Notes: generated from the letters alone by a model not told the origin. Positions 1 through 14,813 are shown, numbered from the stretch's first letter. The stretch: 64,000 nucleotides of DNA from Anagrus nilaparvatae (GCA_022575985.1 JAKSXM010000137.1:18866001-18930000), one strand, 5' to 3'. Numbers and translations: made by a program.

Positions 1-3000
1 GTTAGATGTAGCAATCAATATATAAATTAATTATTTTTGATGTTACATACAGTAATTTAAGCAAATGATACACTCAAATATTTGGGGCATGAATTCTGGA
101 ATTTTTTTTTAATTTCTTTATTTGGTAGCCAGTTAAACTGGGTTGCTTAATCGGCAATTTAGATATACAAGAGCTTTTTGAGCTTTTAGAGTATTTAGAA
201 TTTTAAATCCATAATGAAGGATTCACTTTAGCATCAAATGAATTATGAAAATACATTTTACATCTTGTTTCATTTAAACTATAACCCTTCCAACTTAAAA
301 GACAATCCAATTGACTTCATACCCAGCTAGGTTGGCCCTCTTCTCTCTGTAGCAAATATTTGTGAACCTAATTTTCTGACTGTAAAAATACCAATTTTCT
401 TTGTAAAAAAGGTAAACATTGCTTTTGAAATTTAACGATGTGTCTCATGAATATTTAAAAAAGCAATAAAGGTATACGTTCAAACAAAATATGCAAATTG
501 TGCACATAGTAACTTGAGTTAACTCACCGCAACAATTTGTAATGAGAAACTATGTAGAGATTTTCTCCAAAGTAACTATGCAATGTATAACTGAAATCTT
601 TTTCAAATCTAGTAAAATATCTTTTATTTAATAAATTAAATGCCCTTAAATATTAATTAATTTGCTTGTTCATTAGGAATATTTGAAGAATTTGAAAGGA
701 TTACTGTGCACTGGAAACCTATTTCAAGCAAAATGTTACAAAATGTTTATATTATACATTTTTAAAGTGTTTTTGAAATAATTATTGCAAAAATAAGTTT
801 ACTTGCCATTTAAAGGTATTCAGTGACGAATCCTTAGAATTTACCATTTTTTTGGTCATTTTACAGCGCAAAAACCTATTCTTAAAAAATTCGCACTCTG
901 AATCCTACTCAAAAGTTGCTCTCTGGATCCGCCTGGATACCGAAAAATTGCAAAAATGTCAAAAAAGAGGGAATGTGTAAAAATTGATTTACAATCTAAT
1001 TACACATTTTTTTTCAAAAGATTTTGAATTTCTATTAGGTGTGTGTGGTTACCCAAAGTTTTGGGTCAGGTACTCAAAAGTTCGAATTTTTTTCAGATAG
1101 CTCAAAACTGGACTAAACGTACAGAGTAAATCAAAAATTTCTCTGTCTGAAAATCCAACCATACCCTAAATTCCTAAATTCTAAAATAAAATATCACAAA
1201 CAATACTTTTTGTTAAAATAAATAATAAAAAAGTTATTTTGTAAAATCTAAAAAATTTTAATATCCTTTATTCGTTTTCATAAATTTAGGTCAACATACA
1301 TACGTATTACACGTAAAAAAAATTTTTACATCATTTTTTATATTATAAGCTATAACTATTAACTATAACCATTAATATTTATATATATATTTATTATAAT
1401 AATAAAATTTTATTTTTATATCTTATCCTATTTAATATAATAAGCTTCTTTCTTTGCTTTTAATTCAAAATAATGAAATTTTTATCGATTATATGCATAA
1501 AAAAAAATTTAATTATGAAAAAAGAGGCTATCAAAAACTGATTTTTAGTATATATAAGTAATATTTCCGTAATATTATGATAATATTATACATGAAAATA
1601 ATAAAAATTGAAAATAAAAATACGGCCAAGGTCCTCTCTTCCTGGTCGTAGAAATTTATATGTGTACTTGAGAGAGTTCGTTAAATTGGAAATAATAAAA
1701 ATTTTTTTTTCAGAGTGGATAACAAAAAAATTATATATTATAACAGGATATAAAATAAAATGAGGGCATATATAAAAGCCAAAAAAAAAAAATTGGCTAA
1801 AAGTTTCAAGTTGATGCAAATATTATGTAATTCTTGGATTGGGTTGCACGTTTAGAGTAAAAATGACCTTTTTTATAACTGTGGACTATAAATCTTATCG
1901 AAGGGTCAATTACTTTAAAGAGAAGTTGATTTTCATCTCGAGAGAATAAGTGTAGACAGTTTTTCGTTAATGTTTTGAAATATATAGATAAATATTTTTT
2001 TAAATTGTACGTTTAGATCAAGTTTTTGGTCCTAAGGGACGTAGTATTCAATTTTCGATTATTTTTAACTCAATTTTTCAATATACAGTATTTTATAACA
2101 GATTTTTATCTCTCAATATAATTCGATTCTTTAGTTTTGGCACAATTTTTTTTTATTTTATTTTACAATTTGTTTTTTATTTCTTTTCTCAAGCACTTGA
2201 GAAAAAAAATATTATTCTGATAAATCAATACCTAAAATTTACGAGAAACTCAAGTATTAGAGAAAAAAAACTTGATTTTAATTACAAAAAAACAAGAAAA
2301 ACATATTTTGTACTATTATAATTTATATTTTAAATTGCAAAAAAATAATAATTTTTTTTTTTAAACCCATTATAAATCAAATTATGTTTTCTATATAACA
2401 AGTAAGTTAAATATAAATTATAAATTAAATTGCATTGTCTTGTTTTTAGATATATATTCCCCTTGAATTGTATAAATTACGTTATATTTTCATTTATATA
2501 TATGGGTTAATCCAGGTGAATTTAATCTGGGGTTTTTTTAATTTTGTAATTTTGTTAGTAATTTTGTTTGAAATTTTAAAGGTATTTTACGTTCTCTAAA
2601 TAACCTTTAAAATATAAATTTTAATAAATTTTAGTATGTGTACGAAAAATGTCAGTTCAAAACCGAAATAAGTATTCATCAAATGATAATTTGAACCAGT
2701 CTTCATTTAGGGCTAGAAAATTTTTATTGTTTACGAAATGTAGTTCAAAATGTAATATTTTTGTAAATAAATAATTTATTGCCAGAATGCCATAAATTTT
2801 TGTCACTCGAAAATTTAACATGATTTTCGATATATTTAAGTTGTAAAAAACTAAAAAAAAAAGCAAAAATAAATACTGAAAAAAAAGTATTATTTACGAT
2901 AAAAAACACAAAATTTATTATCCAAAACTACTTAAAAAGTGAAAAGTTTATTAATTTAAAGCTGATTTAAAGTATACTGAATCACTCCATATAGAAGGCT

Positions 3001-6000
3001 TTAAAACCATGAAGTCGTGATTAATTTCCTAGTATAAGAGTTGATTTATTAGTTCAAAAGGAAGCTAACACCAAGCTTTACATCAAGTATATCCGTTGTG
3101 GCTAACACGTCAACTTTTTACTCTATAATGCTATTTTCTATTTAATATATTAACTAAACTATAAACAAAAGTGTAAATAATGAAACGTCTAAATTTTTTT
3201 ATACTACTTTTCTTGGATTTTTTACTGTTTGCGTTTTACGAACATCTAATAAAATCTTAAACCTTATAGTATTTAAAATATAATGCTTCGTCATACATAA
3301 ATTTAAAATAGCAGATATTAAAAATTATTACACTGTTCTATTAAAATAAATGAAAATAAACAAAAAATATATTAACCAGAAATTACTAAGAATTAAAGTT
3401 TTTTACTGTGATTTTAATACGATCTTTTTTAGTCTGATTTTTTTACGAATCTTTTTTGATTAAAGAATAATCTTCAAGATAAGTATTTTTAATTTAAAAA
3501 AAGTTTTCATTTAGAAATTTTAATTTGAATAGTTTAAATCCAGTGACCTAGTTAGAACAATCATCCCACATATTAAAATTTGACCAGAGCTTAAAGTAAT
3601 AATTGAGATTAGTTAAGACAGCTTTGATAAAAAGTTCTTTTTGGTGTACTGGGAATTCAAAGAGACTCAAGACTAATGTCATCGTATTTTTTATCATATA
3701 TTTGCTCCTATACTATGATAACCAGACAAACATATATATAAAAGCTCACGCGCAAACTCATTCTTGAACTTAGATTAAGGCATTAAAGGAGCTTTATAAA
3801 GTTTATAGAGTCAATTTAATTTATATTTCAACTTGTGTATTTTATATTTTTAATAAAAAATAGATTATCATTTTTGCCTCAATAATAAAACGTGTTAGAT
3901 AATTTATCAAAATGTATATTTTTTTATAGAGTTCTGCAGTATAATATACGTTCTGCAATTGAAGTAAATCATCCAAGTAACAGTATTTTCTGATTCAATT
4001 CGTCATTTTGATTAATATCCTATAACACAATCGAAATCACTTCGGGGATGAACTCGTAGATTTGTTTTATTTGAACTTATATATTTAATATACATTCATG
4101 CATGCAACAAAAGTAAATATATATAAATATATGTTTTGAATATAAAATAAATTTGTTTTTGCCTGTTTGCACGTGTAGGTGTAGGGTTTTAAATTATTTT
4201 GAAATTAATGAAAAAAATTTTAATAAAAAATTAGAAATCATTTTTCTTTAAAAATTACAAAGTTGTCTCTGAAAAAAGTTTTATCTGTGTTGTAACTACC
4301 TGTGCTTTAGGCCTGAATTTTGGCACTAGATATTTTGGGAACAATTTTAAATCTTGATATTTTTTTCTCAAGTTTTATAACTCTTTTTTTAGGCATTCAA
4401 AAAAACCTGATCTAATAAAACAATCAAAAAAGTGCAGTTTTTCGAACTTGCATACTGCTGCGCACTTCTAATATAAAATGATAAGGGCATCAGAATGATT
4501 TGAGCACAAAATTTTAACAAAAAATTGGACTTTTGAGACAACCCATCAACCTGTGGCGTCATTTATATGGAGGATATTATTTGTTTTTCGTAATTTTAAA
4601 TGGATAATTGATCTAGAATTTCAAAAATAATTTTTCAATAATTTTAAGTCTTATTTATTGAATCCTCTAAAATTCGATAACAGTATAAGAAAAATACAAA
4701 ACACCAAGGTCTAACATATCCATAACTCGAATTTCTCAATAACAAAATAATACTACCACCATAATACCTTAATAACCTAAAACATAAATTTATTTATATA
4801 CACAACAATAAAATAAAACGTTAAATGAATTTTCATAATGCAAAACAAAGTAAATTATACGACGAAAAAAAAAAGGAAAGAAACAATTGTAAACACGATT
4901 CATTATGCATATATACTACTTTTTTATCGAATTTATATTATATCCAAGGGTAAGGAAATTACTTGTTTGAAAGTTTATATATATAGGTATAGCTTTTATA
5001 TACATAAAGTAGGTGAAATAAACTTGTAGCATTGTGTAAAATATAATAGTAAAATTTTGAAGAAGAAAATTGATGAAGTATAATAAAAAATAAAGTTTTA
5101 GGGTTAAACATGCATATTAAATGTATATTAAAAGGTTAAGGCATTTATTTTTAATATTAAAGACCTTGAATTTTTTAGGCTTTATAATATTTTTTATATA
5201 TATTTACTTTATTTATTTGAAAAAGCTTTTTAATTCATTAAACGTAAAATATTATACAACAAATTTAGGTCATTCTTAAGGCATGTTTAAAATTAGGGTA
5301 ATTTTCTTTGGTTATTATAGCATTAATCATTTAAAATAACATTTTTTGAATTATTTAAACTTAATAAAACAAAGTATTTTAGAAATTTTTGCTGAATTTT
5401 GAAATTTTAAATAATTACTTTTAAAAAAGTTAATTGTAATTGCAGAAAAGTATTTATGCTAAGTATTTAAATTATTTAATTTAATGCTAGTTTGGGAAAA
5501 GAAGCTTTTATGCAAAAATTTTTCAATGCAATATATTACAACAGCCACTAATCATTTATAAAAAAGGAGATCTAATTTATAATTTTTTTATATTTATGAC
5601 GTGAAATATTTCATGTTATACAAAGAATACTGACAGTACTAGAAAACAAAATTAATTTCCATAAAATTTGTATTTATCTTTTATACACGAATAAATTCAT
5701 AATTTTTAATAAAATTTTTCATTCTTAAAATATAAAATGAAAAATTTGAACAGAAATTTGGATATTTGTTTTTTTTTTTTAATAAAATAGGGGAAAGATT
5801 AGAAAAATTGGGTATATAAGATAATTGATCTGATCTTAGCAAAGTTTTTTTTTTTGCTGTTAAATTCTTTGGCTCATAAATTTCGAATTTTGGAGTTTTA
5901 TCAGCTAAAAATTTTTTATTATTCTTAAATTACCAAATAAATCTTGCTTCTTCAGATATTTTCACAATTTTCAAAATGTTATTTTGATCTTTGATTGTTT

Positions 6001-6700
6001 CATTAATGTATACCTACTCTTATAAAGACTGCTAGCTACTGTTTATACATTTATAAAGTCTTCAAACAAATTTAATTTTTATTTCAATTAAAAATCCTTA
6101 TACGAGCTCCAAAAAAAAAAACAGAAAATTGCTAATGCAGAAAAATTTTAAACAACTCTTGCCCATAAATAAAGAATGCCCCAAAACAAATGCATTATTT
6201 TTCTAAATAAAACTTTAAGCGCAAAAACATTTAGGAAGATCCAGACTTTTTCATAAAAACACTAATACTTTAACATATAAATCATTTATACATAAACCAT
6301 GCATTAGATATTATTTTTTCAAAGGTAGTTTAAGCATGAAATCATGTGTGTTATAAAATATTAAACTCTTCTTCAACATAAAATTTTTTTCTTTTCATAA
6401 CACATCCTTAAAAAATATTTTTTACTTGAATAATTTTTCAAAAGATAGATATTTTGGAGTATCAATTTTATTATCATGATTTAATTTTTAAAATTTTTTA
6501 TTACACGCTTAGTTTGAAATACAAAAGATTAACAATAAATAAAAAAAAATTGCTAGGATTTTTTTTCATTCAACAATAATTTTTTTTTTTATATTTATTC
6601 AAGCGTAGTAAATTCAGGACCTAATCCAAGAATAAAAACATTTCAAAGGATAAAAGTATTAATATGAATAATGGCCTGAAGCTTCAATAATTTCATATTT
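1..6700. other. AT-rich gene desert, left flank
   Basis: No coding region is supported here. The sequence is very AT-rich with many A and T runs. The few open frames of 60-80 codons are low-complexity (F, I, K, N and Y rich), with no signal peptide, domain or splice-joined partner. The stretch at about 1035-1150 belongs to a dispersed repeat that is also seen near 10742 and 47790. Confidence 0.6.
1035..1150 (+). repeat. Dispersed repeat, copy 1
   Basis: This block reads 'tgtggttacccaaagttttgggtcaggtactcaaaa...' and ends with runs of phenylalanine-like T tracts. A related block opens with 'gtacggttacccaaaat' at about 47822. A reverse-oriented relative lies at about 10742-10915. It is a decayed interspersed repeat with no recognisable coding content, and its exact ends are unknown. 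Confidence 0.4.
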
Positions 6701-6784
6701 CTTCAAATCCTTTATCTACTTTAATCATGATAGTGTATAGACAAGTTTATTTCCGAGTGTCTGAGTAACATTATTTATGATCCT

Positions 6785-7000
6785 GATAGCAATGAATTTT
6801 CTGTAATCAGCAATATCCTTGGACATGTTAAGTACACTTAATTGCACGTGAACAAAGCTCTTAAATGCAATTATGGATCAATTGACTGCTTTGTAGATTG
6901 ACCAAGGTGTAAGGGAGTCTTGTCAGATGATTATGTACTTACATATGGATTTCTTCAGCTAAGTTGATTCCATTAAAGCTTTTACTAAACTGTATACAGA
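6785..7000 (+). pseudogene. Possible Ty1/copia RNase H relic
   Basis: The base composition here is less skewed than in the flanks. One forward frame, interrupted by TAA and TGA stops, reads roughly as NILGHVKYT, then CNYGSIDCFVD, then GVLSDDYVLTYGFLQLS. The order resembles the end of a copia polyprotein: a 'lRYLKGT'-like strand, a 'GY.DaDWA'-like strand and an 'S.SGYvF..g..iSW'-like strand. Every strand is degraded and no LTR was seen. The call rests on pattern resemblance alone, and it could be chance. Confidence 0.22.
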
Positions 7001-7403
7001 AAAAAGATTGCACCGGTAAATGCGGTTACAGTAGGAACCAAATATTACTTTAGAACTATAAATATTTATGCTAGAACCGAGATTCAAGGTTCTAAAAATC
7101 TTCTAGCGCTGTTTCTTTGGGTACTGCATTTTACGTGCTGCGCAGTACTTAGCTCACTTGTAAGAGCCCTATATGCTTTTTTATAATGCAAATAAAAAAC
7201 TCCTAAATTAATATAAGATTTAATTTAATTTTTTTTTATAAGATAAATAATTATTAGGATGGTAATTATGAATTAAGCTTAAACAAGAATGTAAATACTA
7301 AAATGAACGAACTTATGCAGAAAAATTATTAAAGGTCTTTTTATTTTGTAAGTTTTTTTTATAAATCGCGTACATTAAATTTTTTTAAAGTTATTTTTAC
7401 TAA

Positions 7404-7890
7404 GCAATGAAGACCTTTAATAGTTTTTTTGCACAAATCTGTTAATTTTAGTATTTATTTGAATATATTAAATTTTATAAAAATTTTCTCGCAAGAGAAA
7501 TGATCTTCAGATACTATAAATTAAATAATGGGAGTACTACATTTATAGCAAAAATAATTATTAATTTACTAACTTATTATTATACTTTTATACGAATAAC
7601 TTTCTTTTTGGGTTTTCATTCGACTATTTTGAACCCATGTTTTTATAAGTGAACTAAACATTGAACAGCACATTTATGAAGACCTTTAATAGTTTTTTTG
7701 CACAATTCTGTCAATTTTAGTATTTATTTGAATATGTTAAAGTTTATAAAAATTTTCTCGCAAGAAAAATGATCTTCAGATACTATAAATTAAATAAAGG
7801 AAGTATGATATTTATAGCAAAAATAATTATTAATTTACTAACTTATTATTACACATTTATACAACTAACTTTCTTTTTGGGTTTTCATTA
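7404..7890. repeat. Tandem duplication, ~215-bp unit, offset ~269 bp
   Basis: The segment starting 'tgaagacctttaatagttttttt' at about 7408 recurs at about 7677 and runs to about 7617 and 7888 with few changes. Each copy carries an ATG (7500 and 7769) opening a frame of about 50-60 codons that begins MIFRYYKLN in both. Both frames stay open, but the residues are low-complexity. I read this as a non-coding tandem duplication. Confidence 0.7.
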
Positions 7891-7899
7891 TTTACAATA

Positions 7900-10740
7900 T
7901 CCATCTATACGTATAAAAATAAAAGTACATATTGCCCATCAAGACAACTAGATCTGTGCGTAGGGCTGGGCCTATATTCTGCATTTATATCATCTATAAC
8001 ATATCACATAAAAAACAAAAAAAGTACTAACTTATAATAATCCCTGTGGTATTAAAATTACATAAAAAGTCTTATATTAGTAGTGTGTATAAAATATTTG
8101 TATATAATTAAATAATCTGAGGCCTATACAGTTGAGGAAAGGATCTCTGGTTATTCTGGAGTGTTGACTATAATCTCAAAGTTTTTATTCACATACATAT
8201 ACTCTTTGCCCTAACTCTCCAATAATGAAGCTTACTAAAACTAACTTAAAACTCCACTAACAACCGAAATAAACGTGATCAGTACTTTACTAATAAAATA
8301 AATTATTCTACTAATTGAAAATCAAAATAACCAATCAAATAACTTGGGTTAAGTAATCGTATCATTGTAACAAATAACTGCTCGTAACAGTAACTGCTAG
8401 TTTGAAAGGCCTTTGGATAATTAAACTTAACAAGAATATTATGTAATTTAACCAGGAAATATCTTTCCATTAATCAATATTCTCTTGTTCTTGTAATGTA
8501 AATTCAGTCAAGGTAAATTATAAGTTATTTCAAGAGCTATTTGAAATGGAAAGTTTCGTTTAAAAATTATAAAAACATAAAGGATTTAATTAACATTGAA
8601 TTAAATATCAAAAACCGTTTTAAAAAATATTTAATTTTTATAAAAATATAATTTACTTCAAAAATACCCAATTAAACAGCTTTTAGTAGTTGAGTAGAAT
8701 CAAAATATAGCATTTGTAATCTATTGGTAAAGTAACAAGCACTATTTTATCTATCAAGTTAAATGGTCTATAAAATACGTGATTGTTTCTCTACCAGAGA
8801 AAACTGAAAATGAGAATTAGAAAGGTAGAAAGAATTATTGACTTTTTTGGATAAGAGTGTAATAATTTATTATAAAATTGAAGAAAAAAATCTTAAACTG
8901 AAAAATTGAGCAAAATATTTATTAAAAAATAAACAACTTTAAGTAGTGTCAGGTAATCTATTGATCTAAGTTAATTATTTTTGGCTTACAATCGATTATT
9001 ATCATTAAACATTCTTATATTAATATTTAATCCAGTACTAACGAATATTATGATTGTAAACATAACTTTAATAAGATTAGAAAATCTTTTATGAATATAT
9101 ATAAATAGTAGTATATCTATACATGTATAGATTATTAATTATATAGTTAAATCCGAATATACATATAATTATACTTGAGCTTAAAAGCTCGAATCTATAC
9201 ATGAAAATAAGTATAAATTGATTTTTAATAATGAAATTTAAGTTTAATCTATTTATATCAATAAATTTTTGAATTTAAATTATTTTGTTTAAAATTTTGG
9301 ATAAATAATTAATTTTTTTATTAATGGAGTTTGCCTGAATTATTAAAAAACTCTATTAAATAGGAACCTGTTCGAGTTTTTACCAAAATTCAATTTTTTA
9401 GGCTGAAAAGAGTCCCTTTCTGCCTCCTAATGAATGGCATCAAAATATTGGTAGAAATAAATTACAATTTTACAATAAAATTAAAATTCAAACCACTCTA
9501 ATATACATGAAAAACAATGATGCACAAGTTATCAACAAACTATTGATTAATACAAAAGCTAAAATATTTAAAATACTATTTCATGAATTTTTCAGTTTAT
9601 TAACAATTTGTATATAAAGATTTATTTGTAATTTTCTATTGTGTTTTCAGTAAACAGCAAACAAAATATATATATATATTAGTTATCGATGAGTATATAT
9701 ATATCGTTATTTTAAATATAAAAAACAATATATAGCTACAAAAACATTTATTTTGTTTACATCGAATAGCATACAGTATTCATTTCCGGTAAATAATGCA
9801 TTTAATAAACATACACATATATACAAAAAAGTTCATACCCTGAATTCCGTGCATAAGAGTCAAATAGAGTTAATTTTAAAATTTTAGTGTATAGTACTAA
9901 CATATGCATCTTTTTTTTGACAATCTCATTTTTAGAGTTGACCGTCTAAAACTAGACAAATATATATATATATATATATAATCCACTTTCAGCACGTGCA
10001 TTCATTTAAAAACGATCTATACATGTGTGCAAATATATACAAATGAAAGCTTCAAGGCAACAGAAGTCTTATATACGTGACAATGCAATCTGAGAAATGT
10101 CATTTTGTTTCACTGTTATGTACAGTCTACTCTTCAATTATTGTTATATATGTTTATATGTGTAAGTTTATTTAGACTGACCGAATTGTTGTATGTAAGG
10201 GTATAGAATTATGCTTGACCGACGTGTATGTGCATAAAGCCGATTAATGTCCCTTTTGAGGCTTTTGACATGAATATACTTAATAATTCTGATTGTTTTT
10301 GATAAAATCTGATTATTCTTTTGTTTTGTTTTTAACACAAGTACTTAGTAAGTATTTAGATGCTGTAGTAATTTTTGGGTTTGTTAATTTAGGTCAAAAA
10401 TATTTACAGGTTAATAAACTTTTAAAATATTTTTTTATTATATTTATATTGCGTATTTTATCTTTATATTAAACTAATCAAGATTTCGAATAATTTTCTG
10501 GATTTTTTATTTCAACATGAAAACTTATAAAATTATAAGGCAAACATCCCTCTGGATATAAATTTTCTAAGAAACAGAATTTACTTCAAAAATTTTCACT
10601 AGGAAAAAAAAATACACGGTTTGTTACTTTTAAAATAAACCCAAACTTCATATTCAATGGACTCTTATTACAAATTTTTTTCTGCAAATATGAGTGGTAT
10701 GCCAATACTAAAAATTAGGAGTGTGCGTTTACTTTAATGT
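7900..10740. other. No gene seen; AT-rich intergenic
   Basis: Nothing codes here that I can support. There are TA microsatellites near 9660-9680 and 9960-9980, and otherwise AT-rich unique-looking sequence. Confidence 0.5.
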
Positions 10741-10741
10741 C

Positions 10742-10915
10742 AGGCTAGGTACCCGAAATTTTAGGGGTGTTGCTTCGACTTAGATCAAGTTTCGTAATGC
10801 CAAGAAAGCTTCCGATACAAAATTGTAACTTTAGACCTTTTTCGGGAAATCTCGTACCTAGCACGAAATCTATCCTGTCAAAAAAGGCTAAAATTTTGGG
10901 AAACCGTACACTAAA
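10742..10915 (-). repeat. Dispersed repeat, reverse copy
   Basis: The block runs from 'aggtacccgaaattttagggg' to 'tttgggaaaccgtacactaaaa'. Its reverse complement resembles the blocks at about 1035 and 47800 (a 'gtacggtt.ccca' start and a 'gggtac' motif). A 75-codon open frame on the minus strand lies in it and is best read as repeat sequence. Confidence 0.4.
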
Positions 10916-10979
10916 AATGCTTTCTCTCCCTAAACTTATGTAAATGTAGTGAGTATAGTCAAAATGTACCATTAAAAAT

Positions 10980-13900
10980 GTTGATGTGACAACCCTTTTT
11001 TAAGTGCAACGCATTTTTTGAATGCTCCCTATCAATTCTTGAAAATATAGTAATTTGACATAAAGATAAGATTTCAAAAATTTTTAGTTTACAAAAAATT
11101 CTTTTAAAAATCTTTCAAACATAAAATGTCTGTAACAGATGCATCAACGCAACTGGGTTAGAAAATCGGAAGTTTCAAGAAAAGGATAACTTTGACGTAT
11201 ACACGTAAACTTAATTTAATTTTGCATGTTTTGACTTAAATTAAGCAAGGAAGAGATTTTTGCATTTATTTTTCTTGTAGTTTGCTGTTTTATAAAGTCA
11301 AAGAGTGTTCTTTTTTTTACTAGTGGGCAAAAATGAATGTATCCAATTCTGAGAGGCCATCAATATTGCTCTTTGTAAAGAAAAAAACATTCCGAGCCTC
11401 ATCTAGAATTATTTAATTTTACCAAATGAGATAACAGGACCTCGGCGCTACGCACCTTGAACCTTCAAACTTTCGTTCGATGATTTAGTTCGTTCGGTGT
11501 CAATCAAAACTGTAGCAGCAAATGAGATTGTAGGATCGTAATCCAGAATTAAAAAAAAATAAAATGAAACAGAAAAAATTTTAATATTAAAATAAATATT
11601 TTCATTTTTACAAACTTGCTATCAATTTATTTACACAAACTAAAAGATAAAAAAGTAAAATATTTATAATATGCTTTAGGAAAGTTTGTTAACACGTTTT
11701 TTTCCCCTTGATAGGTATTTGAATCATATGTAAACATTTTTTCAATTTAAAATATTCTTCTTTATTTTTATTTTTTAATTGAATTGAATATAAAATTGAA
11801 TATGCTTTATCTATATCTTTTGTAATAATATTTTTTGTTTACATTTCATTGTGTTTAATACTTTTTCATTTTTCTTTTTTTAAATGTAAAATAATTTTTT
11901 TAACAATTCATATTTTTGTTATATAAATTTTGAATGTTTTTTTTTTAAATTAATTTTTATTTTTTCAATAGTGTAAATATTGTAGGGTAAATATTAGAAA
12001 TGTAGATTGTATTAATAATTTAAATATGGGTCGTTTTAGCTGTGTTAGGTCTTTTTCAATGAACTCACTGTCGGCTGCATCAAATAAATTTTAAAGGAGT
12101 TATGGCTATCTTAAATTTTATCCGGTAATTTTTTTTTTAAATTATAGTAACAGAACAAACAATAATATTAAAAATATTATTTTGCTGATTTTTGAAAGAA
12201 AATAAAATATCCACGAACAAATAAACAGAATACGTTATGCGAGTTATAGAAATTTAAACGATAAATTTATTGCTAATTTTTTATCTAGAAATTCTGTGTT
12301 TTACCAAAATTGAAAATGCACTTTGATAATGAAGTTTTCAAAATAAATGTTGATACAAAATGAAACAGTAATATTTATTAGGATTTATGAAAATTGTACT
12401 AATGATCTAAAAGCACACAGTTAGTCAATCGTTTTATAGACCCAACAAAATAAAGTATATTCAGATAACCTTCGTAGATTCTAAAATCCAATAGGAACTT
12501 TGAACTTTATCGATGACAGATTTACCTACATAATTCAAATATTATTATTAACACTTAAATTTCAAATATTATAGATATAATTTTCAGATTTTTGCATAAT
12601 ACAATAAAGATCAATTATAATTTATTAAAAAGTAAAGAAAGTAGAGTGTACTTAATGAAATTAAAAAAAATTCTTACTTTAAAAAGATTATATTAATATT
12701 ATAATATAAAACAGCGAGGATCTTAAATATTCCAATATATATAAGTAAAGATTTTTAATTTTTGGCTTATTTCCAAGAAAATATACTACCTTTATTTAAA
12801 CTCTTAAATTTCAATTGCCAAATAATTTTTTTTTCATAAGAAACAAAAATTTTTTATAATCAAATAATATTAATTTATATTTAAACAAAATTTTATTTAC
12901 AAAATATTATAAATTTTATTGAAAATTTTGTTTATAATTAATTTTATTTTTCATAAATTTATATAAGGCGAATTTAGTGACGAAAATAATTGCGATATAG
13001 AGCCAAATATGTCATATTATATTTTATTCGAATAAATTTGATGATTGATATTTTTATTTTTAAAAATAAATCATAATAAATGTGTACCATTAATTTATCA
13101 TAATTATTCTGACGAGTGCTGTCCTATAATTATGACATTTGTTAATTATATTAAAAAAAGTTTTATTATATTATATACAAAACTTAGACACTAATTATTT
13201 CAAGTTTTGCCAGTAACATATATATATATACGTATATTTTTGAATAATTATACTTAAATTTTTTTTAATATACTCTAAAAGTACATTTAATTTTTTTATT
13301 CTCCGCTGAATTTAATTATATTAAATTATCGTATAAGTTTTAATCTAATTAAATTAAGTTGATTAATTTTTCTAATAAATTTGTAACAAAAAAATATAAA
13401 TATTTTTATTTTAAATTTTTATTTTCTTGCTATTGCTTTTTTTTTTATTAATAAATTTATCTTTTCTAATAAAATTCAATATTTACTTAGATTTTTATAA
13501 TTATCATAATTAATTTCGTTATTAAAATATAAGTCTTTGTTTTTGATTAAACAGTATGAGTAAATTTATGTACTTAAGTTTATATTAAAAGAACTCAATG
13601 AATGTAAGTAAATGGAAATTTTAATTTTTATAATAACAAGTTATTTTAATTTAAAGAAAAAAAATAAATATATAAGATGGAACAAATATTAATTAATTAA
13701 TTGATATTTTTTAACATAATGGAATTTCATTTTGAATAAAAGTCAAGAAAATCCTTGAAATATACAAGTACATATACTTATGTGGTAGGTGGAATGTTCT
13801 GATTTCTGTATACTAATTGTGTTTTCTAACTTATAGAATTAAAATTTTTCTTTTATGGAATAGTTGGTTGGAAATTTTTACTTAATAGTATTTTACTAGT

Positions 13901-14120
13901 ATTAGTAAATTTTTTTTTTTATGAAAGAATAAGATTTTAGTTTTTTGACCGATTTTCCTTGAATCTGCGAGTTTTTTCTCTATAACTGGTAGCATTATCC
14001 TCTAGAGGGCGTTATTTTAAAGACTAAGTATTACATTTTTTTCAAATATCTAGGCACATAAAAATAAGCAAATTTCCTGTTAGAGGACATTAACAGTTAA
14101 AAGCCCATTTTATCACAAAT
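10980..14120. other. No gene seen; AT-rich intergenic
   Basis: No supported gene. A less AT-rich block at about 11320-11560 contains 'ggacctcggcgctacgcacc' and is probably an old transposon fragment. From about 12600 to 13700 the sequence is extremely AT-rich. Confidence 0.45.
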
Positions 14121-14129
14121 ACATTCGAG

Positions 14130-14400
14130 TTATCATATGCTCCAGTCATGATAAGAGGCGGGATGGGGGTGGTGTTAGTAATAGCAACCACCAGATTTGG
14201 TCTAGTATTGGTTTTTTGAGTCACTCATCACAAATTTTTTATTTATTTTGTAAAGAAATTGAGGATTCACCCTTAAATTGGCCAAAACTACCCCCGGATT
14301 TGGGTCTTTTTTATATACTCAAACTTTGAGTACCCAAATTTGGCTCATGTGTATTTGCTTCAAAATGATATTTTTATTCGTTAAACACCTAAAAGCACAT
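14130..14400 (+). repeat. Diverged relic of the foldback repeat unit
   Basis: The order 'gtaaagaaat', then 'ttcacccttaaattggccaaaactacccc', then 'actttgagtacccaaatttggc' matches the unit that fills the arms of the foldback element at 32409-33708 ('gtaaagaaatgggggcttcacccctaaattt', 'aaactacccc', 'tttgagcactcagatttgcacc'). This copy is single and diverged, with no poly-G tip. Confidence 0.5.
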
Positions 14401-14813
14401 TAATTAACTTTTTCAAGGTAATCAAAAATCATGAAACCCAATTGCAGTAATTAAACTCTCGGGAGTACTCAAATAATATATATGCAAACTCCTACACCAA
14501 AAAAAGTATAAAATTTACTTATTTTCTCATAAAATTTTATATTTTATATAAATGAATACAGAAACAAAAGAAAATTAATTATTACGTAAAATAAAAGAAA
14601 AAAATTATAATGATGAATAATTGTTAAGTAAATAAACAAATGTTAATTACAATGTTTTCATAATTTTATTATTGTAAATATTTATACAATATAATAATAA
14701 AAAAAAAAGCATTTTAAAAAGTAATAAAAAAAAATTGCGTATAAAAGAAGAAATTAATAAAAACTTTTTATTACTATAAATTTATACTTTTTAATAACAA
14801 TCGTAAGTATGTT

